A stretch of DNA of 63,671 nucleotides from positions 1 through 63,671 of the forward strand of contig CAYNVS010000017.1 in NCBI GenBank assembly GCA_964400725.1, read 5' to 3'. Positions 26,001-33,800 of the stretch are shown here, one piece after another. Numbering within the stretch: position 1 is the stretch's first letter; every line of letters starts with the position of its first letter. Below the pieces are notes generated by a model that ran no database searches, was not told where the DNA came from, and saw only the letters and a list, made by a program, of their open reading frames with translations. The translations under genes and the position numbers were made by a program. The DNA is from CAYNVS01 sp964400725. GTDB taxonomy: Bacteria; Myxococcota_A; SURF-8; CAYNVS01.

Positions 26001-27065
26001 TAAATCTTCGCCGCCCTTATCGGCCTGTTTCGGGCCGCCGGGTTGAGCGACGAGCTGCGTCGGGTCTTTAAACAAGTCCTGTAAATCCTGCCGCGAAGGC
26101 TCGCCCGAAGCGCCGTCGTCGGATAAACGTTCGCCGCTGCTGGAAACCGGTTTGCCTTCTTCGTCAACCGGCTTAAAGAACTGCGTGAAAGAAAGGTTTG
26201 TTCCGGTGGGCATTTTAGGCCTTTCGGAAACCGTTTTTTCCGCGTCCATATCGAAGTCGAAATCGCCCTTGCCGCCCTGTTTATCGGCGTTCGCGTCTAA
26301 GCCCTGCATTCCGACGTCTTGAATCGTTTTAAAACGCTTCTTTTGTTCCTTCGGTTCAGCTGCCTCGTCGCCGGATAGAGATACTTTGAAATCGTCGTCT
26401 CCGAAAATATCCTGCGGGTCCTGACCCATTTTAGGATTAAGAGAACTTTTAAAGCTCCTCTCGAACGAGCTCTCGGACGGGAGATTGGGACGCGCCTCTT
26501 TGTCCTTCAACTTTGAGCTTATTTCCATGTCCATGTCGGCGTCGAACTCGTTTTTAAAGTCCAGCGCTTCCGGCGGAGGAACCATCATCAGAGATAGATT
26601 GTGTTTGTCTTCGGGCTTTTTCTTCGCGCCGGCGGAAGGCTTGCTTTCCATGCCCCACGCTGCGTCGTCGCCAAAATCAATGCTTTTGGGAGAATCGAGC
26701 TCGGCTAAAGAGGGCGCTTTCTCGTCCTCGTCGCCGAAAGAAGCCGGATTGTTGAAGAAATCGTCGTCGAATACGTCCTTCTGCGGCGCATTAGGTATCG
26801 GAGGCGGCGCGGCGGCAAACGGATCGTCGCCTGTGAAGAGCATCGTTCTGCCCGCTTTATTTTGCGCGGATTCAGGTTTGGGCGGAAGAGCCTCGAAAGG
26901 GTTGTCTTCGGAGGGCAAGTCCGGAACTTCCGGCGGCTGCGCCGCTTCGGGCTTCACCATAAACTGGCTCTTGCACTTCGGGCATGAAATTTTCGCGCCT
27001 TTAGGCGGAATAAGCTCGTCTTTGACTTTGTATTTAGCTGCGCAGTTTGGACAAGTTACTTTCAT
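23085..27065 (-). CDS. giant zinc-ribbon / GYF-like / TM / TPR protein
   Basis: 1326 residues from the ATG at 27065 (GAGGTGA lies just upstream; a TTG one codon earlier is the alternative). Residues 1-36 are an MJ0042-type zinc ribbon (CPNC at about 5-8 and CPKC at about 28-31). A long disordered acidic linker follows, then a GYF_2-like domain at about 410-460 ('KSGKVFGPFPLSTIADMYKSGKI'), a single TM helix at about 515-537, and about 20 TPR repeats to the C-terminus ('AYFAMKRDNDAAAAVQKEIEIQYEYAPAFFLLGQIY'-type units). This layout is typical of deltaproteobacterial envelope or motility scaffolds: cytoplasmic regulatory domains, large periplasmic TPR solenoid. The partners are unknown. Confidence 0.93.
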   Translation of the reverse strand: MKVTCPNCAAKYKVKDELIPPKGAKISCPKCKSQFMVKPEAAQPPEVPDLPSEDNPFEALPPKPESAQNKAGRTMLFTGDDPFAAAPPPIPNAPQKDVFDDDFFNNPASFGDEDEKAPSLAELDSPKSIDFGDDAAWGMESKPSAGAKKKPEDKHNLSLMMVPPPEALDFKNEFDADMDMEISSKLKDKEARPNLPSESSFERSFKSSLNPKMGQDPQDIFGDDDFKVSLSGDEAAEPKEQKKRFKTIQDVGMQGLDANADKQGGKGDFDFDMDAEKTVSERPKMPTGTNLSFTQFFKPVDEEGKPVSSSGERLSDDGASGEPSRQDLQDLFKDPTQLVAQPGGPKQADKGGEDLSFDLFSFKEPAPTQDVNNADTLVTKPQSAGRADFDFSKSDFLDQIVDLSSGDDKIKLFKIKQKSGKVFGPFPLSTIADMYKSGKIFSDDEVAGEDGKWKPLSAAPEIKSIISKDGAPVARPEPSALGVEVKDGRLPDRKSRKQSVTGIFEPKVASRGALRRRLPVIIAVSGAALILVVIELYLQLFGDSSLLEIIMPADKKVLHSYAALNEARKKLYDRAEQTMLMDLFPKAVETEKKLDAELQENNEFKGRYSLVGIDATIKMFIALRYGFDNQRVKRSEELIKSIIEGGEDIRSVLLAKGLLAMQKKELEEARKFFQRALQTSVTKWDALAVHMLAWTFLDGNPSSYLQEQKQLAPFLQAGGKAYPFTYFLMGRLSEASGNREEARGFYQKALEASPDHQESALMMILLDVENPKNQLECEEKLLALIQNSKNSNLAPSQLAKAHYVLSRIYLKRNELIKVSQRLSEAIKTDPANTEYINSMGDFFYQTHEYQKSFEEYEKCLKINPKDVGCNTGSAKALLARGKPDEALLKLQDAAKLLGENNDKLNYTVALILENQKMTDKAIKYFEKAIAFNPKEILYYTKLGEIYLRKDNMVRANELAQKAKDINADSPIAHNFLGKLYMYKKDYDLALAEFKVAIENDASFVEGYINLGDAYRIMQKHNDAVETLNKAILLDDKSAPAHYSLGQVYLEMENFEKAASELELAVRFSPRTPLYHLALGQAYFAMKRDNDAAAAVQKEIEIQYEYAPAFFLLGQIYSDMGKNEEAIAAYERAIQLNGQNPYFHFFLGRHFYKLGREKSAIDHLDVTINLKPDYADAYLFKGLSLINIHQYQQAINVLDKALKLNPKMIPALMARAEANRFFKKNKVAEKDYLAVLKLDNKNSLANLSLGDIYVDMGLDKKALQHLLRAKELDPTLAEVYNKIGYIQKKLRNNGAALSAFKTYLELKPNAIDANEIRNEIELLSGRR

Positions 27066-27129
27066 CAATTCACCTCGATGACAATACGGCTGACCCGTGC
27101 ACGGTAAAGCTCGCAGTACTATTTTATCT

Positions 27130-27157
27130 ATTGTACTCCGGCATATGTATTAGGCAA
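27130..27157 (-). promoter_or_regulatory. probable promoter of the giant TPR gene
   Basis: On the minus strand, TTGCCT (27157-27152), 16 nt, TACAAT (27135-27130), 65 nt upstream of the ATG. Confidence 0.55.
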
Positions 27158-27224
27158 GTAAATATCTTATTTTTTGCCTTAATTATACAAAACTAACGTA
27201 TCATTTAGAGACTACGCTTTTACG

Positions 27225-27791
27225 TTAAAGGTTAAAGTAATATCGGAAACCCAATTTGAGTCCGTTTACCGCGCTGAAAAGGAGGCGAGGTTCGATTTGG
27301 AAGCTCGGCATGTATTCCGCAAAAAGTCCGAACGACTTTGAAGCTCCGACAAAATATTCAACGCCCATTCCGAATTCCAACGACGCCAAATCCAGCTCGT
27401 CGCTGTACGACCCGGCCTTCCCGTCTTTTGAATTATTGGAAATCGAATTGACAAACCCAAGCGCGGCTCCCAGAGCTAGGTATAAGTTCAAATCGTCAGA
27501 CGAAACCGCCGCGGCGTCGAATCGCGGATTTATAAAAAAACCCTGTTTCTCGTCCTCTCCGAACCAAAAGCCCGCGTTCAACTCGACCGCGAGAATTCGC
27601 AAAAAGCCGAACTTTAACGAAATATTGGCGGGCGGCGCGGAAAAAAGAGCGTCGTCCGCGAACAAATTTGTTTGAAGCGGCGCGTACGTCGCGCCTAATC
27701 CCAGTTTGCGGGACAAATCGACCGCATCTGCCTGCGCGCAAAAGAGAGCGGTCAGCGCGATAATCGCAAATAAAGCCGTTCGCTTGAACAT
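27225..27791 (-). CDS. small outer-membrane beta-barrel protein
   Basis: 188 residues. The signal peptide ends in AQADA. The mature part shows alternating hydrophobic strands with aromatic ends and terminates in 'GLKLGFRYYFNL', a typical C-terminal barrel strand. About eight strands fit an OmpA/OmpX-size barrel. No ligand or family is assigned. It starts 2 nt after the ispDF stop, so it is cotranscribed with ispDF. Confidence 0.82.
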   Translation of the reverse strand: MFKRTALFAIIALTALFCAQADAVDLSRKLGLGATYAPLQTNLFADDALFSAPPANISLKFGFLRILAVELNAGFWFGEDEKQGFFINPRFDAAAVSSDDLNLYLALGAALGFVNSISNNSKDGKAGSYSDELDLASLEFGMGVEYFVGASKSFGLFAEYMPSFQIEPRLLFSAVNGLKLGFRYYFNL

Positions 27792-27793
27792 CG

Positions 27794-29011
27794 TCAGCCT
27801 CTCTTGTTTATCGGTTTAAAGACCGCGAGCGCAAAACAGGCTATACCCTGCCTGCGGCCGATAATCCCCAGCCCTTCGGTTGTGGTCGCTTTTACGTTTA
27901 CGCTCCGCGGCTCGATATTCATCGCCTTTGCAAGGTTTGCGGCGCATAAATCTCTAATCGGCGCGATTTTGGGAGCCTGCGCCGCAATCGTTACGTCGGC
28001 GTTGACCGGCTCGAAACCTGCCTCCGCGCATTTTTTAACCGCGTCGGCCAGCATAGCCATGCCGTCGGCGTTTTCCCAGAGCTCGTCTTCCGAGCCGTAA
28101 TGCCCGCCTATGTCGCCCAGCCCGCAGGCGCCTAAACATGCGTCCATAAGCGCGTGGGCGGCGACGTCTCCGTCCGAATGCGCGGAAACGTACATTTCCG
28201 CGTTTACGGCGATTCCGCACAATTTGAGAGGCCTCGCGTCTTTCTCCTCGGCCTGAGCAAAGCGGTGAACGTCGAACCCCTCCCCCGCCCTCGCGCCTGC
28301 GCCGTAAGCGTTGAAAGCGATTTTTCTCGCCAGCTCGAAATCGGCCGCCTCGGTAATTTTAAACGCTTCGGGCGAAACGAAAACGGCTTTCATCGGGAAA
28401 CCGATTAAAGCCGCCAGCGCGGTTTCGTCTTCGCAGCTCAAACCTTTTTCCCTCGCTTTATTCAACGCCTCGGCCAGTTTTGCAAACGGAAGAACCTGAG
28501 GCGTGGCGGCTCTTACTACGCCGCCTCTCTCGATAAGCTCCACAACTAAGCCCCGTTCGTTTACGCGCCGGAGCGAATCGTGCGACCTCATAGCGGCAAA
28601 GGCTCCGCAGTCTTCTTTTACCGAGGCGGCGACGCGGTCGAAGTCGGCCTGTCGTATGAATGGCCGCGCCGCGTCCGTCGCAAGAACGTAATCCGGCGCG
28701 CTTTCCACGCCTCGCTTTGCGATTAAATCCACAGCTTTCGCAAGCGAGTCCATCCGCGTTTCGCCGCCTTCGATTAACGCGAGCGTCTTTTCGGAATTTT
28801 GCTCGAACGATTCGATTTCGAACCGCTTCTCGTCCCCTTTTTTCAAGGCTAAAATAACGTCGTCCACCGCGCCGCAGCTTTGCGCGAGAGACAGCGAATA
28901 GGATATTATCGGCAGGCCGCACGCCGTCGCCCAAATCTTGTCCGCCCCGAACCGGGTCGAGCTTCCCGCCGCTAAAATCACCGCCGTTAAACGTTTTTTA
29001 TTCATGCTCAT
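27794..29011 (-). CDS. ispDF: bifunctional IspD/IspF (MEP cytidylyltransferase + MECDP synthase)
   Basis: 405 residues from the ATG at 29011; an ATG at 29005 is equally possible, and the open frame extends upstream into the rocA terminator. Residues about 5-230 are IspD (CTP:2-C-methylerythritol-4-P cytidylyltransferase) with 'ILAAGSSTRFGADKIW' and 'DAARPF'. Residues about 240-400 are IspF (cyclodiphosphate synthase) with 'GFDVHRF', 'HSDGDVAAHALMDACLGA', 'GDIGGHY' and 'KATTTEGLGIIGRRQGIACFA'. The catalytic and metal residues of both halves are present. The fusion supplies MEP steps 2 and 4, and the intervening step is ispE at 21694-22680. Confidence 0.96.
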   Translation of the reverse strand: MSMNKKRLTAVILAAGSSTRFGADKIWATACGLPIISYSLSLAQSCGAVDDVILALKKGDEKRFEIESFEQNSEKTLALIEGGETRMDSLAKAVDLIAKRGVESAPDYVLATDAARPFIRQADFDRVAASVKEDCGAFAAMRSHDSLRRVNERGLVVELIERGGVVRAATPQVLPFAKLAEALNKAREKGLSCEDETALAALIGFPMKAVFVSPEAFKITEAADFELARKIAFNAYGAGARAGEGFDVHRFAQAEEKDARPLKLCGIAVNAEMYVSAHSDGDVAAHALMDACLGACGLGDIGGHYGSEDELWENADGMAMLADAVKKCAEAGFEPVNADVTIAAQAPKIAPIRDLCAANLAKAMNIEPRSVNVKATTTEGLGIIGRRQGIACFALAVFKPINKRG

Positions 29012-29033
29012 CAAGCGGCGTATTATAGTAAAA

Positions 29034-29070
29034 AAATAAAAAAGCGGCAAGCGATTTAATCGCCCGCCGC
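29034..29070 (-). terminator. terminator of rocA
   Basis: On the minus strand, GCGGC-GG-GCGATT-A-AATCGC-TT-GCCGC (29070-29044) followed by a U-rich run from the A-tract at 29043-29034. Confidence 0.88.
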
Positions 29071-29108
29071 CTTTGTATTCGCGCAATTAATTGCGGTTCA
29101 GTCCCGCG

Positions 29109-30662
29109 TTACCACGCCAAACTTTCGCTTACCGACTTTGTTTGCACGAACAGGAGCAGGTAGTCGAAGCCTCCGGCTTTGCTGTCGGTGCCGCTCATGT
29201 TGAAACCGCCGAAGGGATGCACGCCGACAAGCGCGCCCGTGCACTTGCGGTTGAAATACAAATTGCCGACCATGAACTCGCGACGCGCGCGCTCCAGCAG
29301 GGAGCGGTCGTTTGCGTAAACCGAGCCCGTAAGGCCGTATTTGGTGCCGTTGGCTACCTTCATCGCCTCGTCAAACGACTTTACTTTGGTAAAACCGACG
29401 ACCGGCCCAAAGATTTCTTCCTGCATGACGCGGCTGCCGGGCGCCAAATCGGCTATAATCGTCGGATTGATGAAATAGCCGGTCTCCGGCCCTTTCTCTC
29501 CGCCGAAAGCGACGCGGCCTTCCGTTTTGCCTATCTCGATGTAGGAAAGAATTTTCTCGTACGCTTCTTTAGAGTTTACCGGCCCCATAAAGTTCGCCTG
29601 ATATTTCGTTTCGCCCACGGTGATTTTTTTCGTCTTCTCGACGCACAGCGCGAGCAGTTTGTCGTAAACTTTTTCGTGAGCGATTACGCGGCTGCAAGCA
29701 GAGCACTTTTGGCCGGAAAAACCGAACGCGGAAGCGACGATGCCCGTCGCAGCCCATTCGACGTCGGCGGTTTCGTCCACAACGATCGCGTCCTTTCCGC
29801 CCATTTCGGCCACGACGCGCTTAATCCAGATGCAATCAGGGTTGTATTTGTTGGCGAGTTCGTTAATCCGCATTCCAACTTCCATGCTGCCGGTGAAAGA
29901 GATGAAACGAGTGCGCTTATGCGTAACGAGGAAATCGCCTACTTCCGCGCCGGAGCCCGGAACGAAGTTGAGAACGCCCGCCGGCAGATGCAGCTCGCGC
30001 ATGATTTCTACGAACTTCCAGCCTATTAACGGCGTAGTCGAGGCGGGTTTGAGAACTACGGTATTGCCCGTTACCAGCGCGGCGCTTGTCATTCCGACAA
30101 GAATTGCGAGCGGGAAATTCCACGGCGGAATGATTAACCCGACGCCCAGCGGAATGTAATACTGCTGATTGTCCTCGTTGGGAATGTGAACAAGCTCGCA
30201 AGGATTGGCTAGCTTAAAAGCCTGATGCGCGTAAAAGTCGAGGAAGTCTATCGCTTCGGCGGTGTCCGCGTCGGCCTCAATCCAGCTTTTTCCGGCTTCC
30301 AGCACCATCGTTGCGTCAAGCTCGAAGCGGCGCTTGCGCATAATCGCGGCGGCTTTGAACAGGTAGCGTGCGCGCTCCTCAAAGGTAAGCGCGGCCCACG
30401 CCGGAAAAGCGGCGTCGGCGGCTTCAACGGCGGCCTGCGCCTCGGCCTGTCCGGCTTTGCTGAATACGGCGACGACTTCGCTGTGATTGGACGGGTTGAG
30501 CGAATTGAATTTTCTCTCGGTTACTACGTCCTTTCCGTTGACGTAAAGAGGATATTCCCTGCCGAATCCGGCTTCGACCGCGCGCAGAGCCTCCTCCATC
30601 GCGAGCCTGTTTTTTTCGTTCGTAAAATCGACTATCGCTTCATTTTTAAACGGCAGAATCAT
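29109..30662 (-). CDS. rocA: 1-pyrroline-5-carboxylate dehydrogenase
   Basis: 517 residues, the length of the monofunctional RocA/PruA type. AGGAGG lies six nt before the ATG. An aldehyde dehydrogenase that oxidises P5C/glutamate semialdehyde to glutamate in proline and arginine catabolism. Motifs: 'PPWNFPLAILVGMTSAALVTGNT', the general-base Glu in 'AEMGGKDAIVV', the catalytic Cys in 'FSGQKCSACSR' and 'EEIFGPVVGF'. No proline dehydrogenase is adjacent. It is a single-gene unit with its own promoter (30721) and terminator (29034). Confidence 0.94.
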   Translation of the reverse strand: MILPFKNEAIVDFTNEKNRLAMEEALRAVEAGFGREYPLYVNGKDVVTERKFNSLNPSNHSEVVAVFSKAGQAEAQAAVEAADAAFPAWAALTFEERARYLFKAAAIMRKRRFELDATMVLEAGKSWIEADADTAEAIDFLDFYAHQAFKLANPCELVHIPNEDNQQYYIPLGVGLIIPPWNFPLAILVGMTSAALVTGNTVVLKPASTTPLIGWKFVEIMRELHLPAGVLNFVPGSGAEVGDFLVTHKRTRFISFTGSMEVGMRINELANKYNPDCIWIKRVVAEMGGKDAIVVDETADVEWAATGIVASAFGFSGQKCSACSRVIAHEKVYDKLLALCVEKTKKITVGETKYQANFMGPVNSKEAYEKILSYIEIGKTEGRVAFGGEKGPETGYFINPTIIADLAPGSRVMQEEIFGPVVGFTKVKSFDEAMKVANGTKYGLTGSVYANDRSLLERARREFMVGNLYFNRKCTGALVGVHPFGGFNMSGTDSKAGGFDYLLLFVQTKSVSESLAW

Positions 30663-30720
30663 AATTTCCTCCTATGGAAAGCAACGGTGAAAATTTAAAA
30701 AAACGATATGAATACAAAAT

Positions 30721-30749
30721 TAATTAGCGCCTTAAAAAATGCGTGTCAA
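30721..30749 (-). promoter_or_regulatory. promoter of rocA
   Basis: On the minus strand, a perfect TTGACA (30749-30744), 17 nt, TAATTA (30726-30721), 58 nt upstream of the ATG. Confidence 0.75.
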
Positions 30750-30783
30750 ACCTTAAAACGCAGGCTCGTTTGCGCGCAATAAA

Positions 30784-30810
30784 TAAAAAACCCCGCCTTG
30801 CGGGCGGGGC
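30784..30810 (-). terminator. terminator of the zincin operon
   Basis: On the minus strand, GCCCCGCC - CGCAA - GGCGGGG (30810-30791) and a U-run from the A-tract at 30790-30784. It is the strongest hairpin in the window. Confidence 0.93.
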
Positions 30811-30833
30811 TTTTCGTTCGGGTTAAAAAATCT

Positions 30834-33800
30834 TTACCACATCTCGTTCGCGGTAATGTCAATCCAGAACTTCGCAAAGGAGTTGTTGTTAAGCAGCGTC
30901 GCTTCGATGTGTTCCATTCCGGTAATTACCGACGAGCTGCAAAGATCCATGTGAGCGCGGTCGCACTGCGCTTCCAGCATAGCAGCCTGCTTTACGGCCT
31001 CGTAAGCCGGAGTTACGACCGACAAGGTGTCGGCTTTGCGGGCGCGGAAATAATAGCGGCCGTTTACGTTAAGGAATTCGACTTCTTTCGCCGGATCAAT
31101 CGGTTTGTACGGCCCGCAGCCCGTATTATCCGTCGGGGTGCAATGCTTGGCGTCGTACGCCGTCGCGTCGATTACGTCGGTGGTGAACAGCTGCATGACG
31201 GACAAGTCGGCGGCGGTGTTGGACATGCTGAACATAGCCCAGAAGGACGGCGTAAGTCTGTCGAAATAAATCCAGCCGGCGTGCATAGGCAGCGCTTTGA
31301 GGTTCTTTGCCGGGTCGGAGAGCTGATCGCACATGCTGTATGCTGGCGGCTCGTACGGGTTAATGGGAACCTTAAATCTATCCTGCGTGCCCCACAAATA
31401 AGTGGCGGACAACGGAGGCTGAACCTTTACGATCTTGCGCGTAACCGGGTTGGTTGATGAATCTTCCACGACGCAGTAAGGCGCGAAGGTCAGCACGTGG
31501 TCTTCCATCGTAATGTCGGCCATCATGTTGGCAAGGGCGTTGTAGTAGCCGTCCGACAGATAGCTCAAGCTGTTGGCCATGCTCTCGCGGCCGTATTTTT
31601 CGGTGAACCAACCGGTGTTGAGCAGGCAGAAGATAGCGGCTTCCTGTTCGACCGTGAAGCCCATGCGGGTCATCTTCGGTTCCATAATTCTCGTATCGTC
31701 CTGAATGTCCCATCTGTTGCGGTGATAGCGTCCGATGTTCGGTCCAACGTCGATGATCTGGCCGGGGAAGTATTTATCGAGAATTTCATCGGGATAACCG
31801 GGGTTCTCAATCCAGTATTCTTTCGTGGCGTCCGCGTCGCTCTCCATTTTAAGGAAGCGTCCCACGTCGGGTCTGTAAACCACGTCCGACATCAGGAAGT
31901 TAAAGCCTTCCATCGCCGCAACCAAATGATCGCCGGGACCGCCGGGCACCAAGTTGGATTCGTCGCCCTTGAGCGCGGCAACGTACTCTTTGTACTGCCA
32001 CGACTGCTGGTCGATCATAACGGCGGTGAAGTCTTTGTGATAGAATAGGTTGTAGTTAAAGTCCAAGCCGGGATGCACGAACTTGAAGAAGCGCATGATT
32101 TTTCCGAAGTATCCGTAATGGAAGTGCTGCTTCGAGTCGAACTTCGGGTTGCCGCGGCGGAAGAAGCGGTAGTAGTAGAACTGGTTGTACATATCGGCTT
32201 TATAACGGATTGAATCTCTCAGGTTCGCCCCGGCGTCGAAGACGTCCGTCATCGGGTCTTCCCATCTGTATTCGTCCGGGCTGAAGATATAAGGAACCGC
32301 GTCGCCGTTTTCCGTAACGTTCACTTTAGCGACCGGATCTAAGACTTCGTAATAGAAGCCGCCGGGGCAGCGTTTGTCCCAGTCGTAGACGTGATCCGGA
32401 TAGTCGTTGCAGCGCAGCTCGATTTTTCCTTCGACGGTTTTAAGTCCGCCTTTTTTGTCCGCCCACTGGTAGCTCTTTCTAATGAGCTTGGTATTGTCGG
32501 ATGAATCAATCGCGTATTTTTCAAACGCTCTGCCGTAAACGTATTTGATGGCGGCGTAGTCGTATTTGCCGAGACCGACGCTGTGAATGTAGGCTTCGTT
32601 CTGGTAATCCATTACGGAAGCGTACATATACTTTTCGGCCATAGTGTTAAAGCCGCAAAGTTTGCTGTTCGGGTTTTCTTTAATGCACTCCGGATTTTGC
32701 CCGTGTTTGAAGTCGTAAATTTGTTTGCCGCTCGGGGCTGCGCCGTACAGATTTTTGTATTCGGCGATAAATTCATCGACTTTGGGATCGAGCTTGTTTC
32801 TTTCTTCCCAGTATTGGGTCGGTTCGCCTTTGTCCCACCAAGCGTTGCCTTTGTAGGAATGCTGATCGGCGCTGGACTTGAAGTTGTGGCGCAGACCGAT
32901 TGAATGACCAATTTCGTGCTCCGCGACGCCCTTGAAAGTAATGGCGGTGAATTCGAGTCTAACCGTCTCGCGCACCGTTTCGTAAGCCTGTTTGTAGGCG
33001 TCGGCTTCCGACATACCGGAATTTTTGGCGAGCAGATCCTGCTTTAACTTATCGACGTCCTTCATCTTTTCGGCGACGTAAAGAGCCACGACGCCGTCGA
33101 GCCATTCGGGCTGGAAGTAGCAGCGCTGGGTAAGAAGTTCATTGCGGCGCTTCATTTCCATTAATGAATTCACGTCGAACAGTTTGGTCGGGTCGGCCAT
33201 GCCGAGCAATTCGTCGGAAACGCCTTCTTCGGCTCCGTCGGAAAGATAATCGACGTAGCTCGACGGCCTCATGTACTTCTCAAATTTTGTTCCCTTAACG
33301 GCGTTGATGTCTAATCTGCCTTTGAGAGAGCGGAATTTGGTTTGCAGTTCCTTGACCATATCGAGCGAGGTTTTATTGGCAAACTTGGCGTCGAACTCAA
33401 GCTTCTGCTCCGGCGTCATTTCCATGCCGGTATTGTTCGGGCCTTTGTAGGGAAGCTGAACGGTTTCGACAAACTTCTGCACCGGAGTTCCGTAATCGGG
33501 ATACATTACGTTGTCGATAGTCTTGTAACCGGCCAAAATGTCGTAAAGGTCGAGAGCGTAAACCAGCTGCCAGTAAACTACCCAGCCGGCTATGTGGCCG
33601 ACGCCGGAGTAAGTCTGTCCGGTTTCGGGGTTGGCTGTCCACTGAGCGACGCCGAGAATTCCGTATTCGGTCGGAACGTCAACCCAATAAATGAAAGAGT
33701 CGCGAATGCTGCCAAGCTCGTGTTTATAACGAATTACCGGTTTGCCGTCGCTCATTTCGCAAAGGTTCGTCCAGTCTTTTACGCAGGCGGCCAAAAACTT

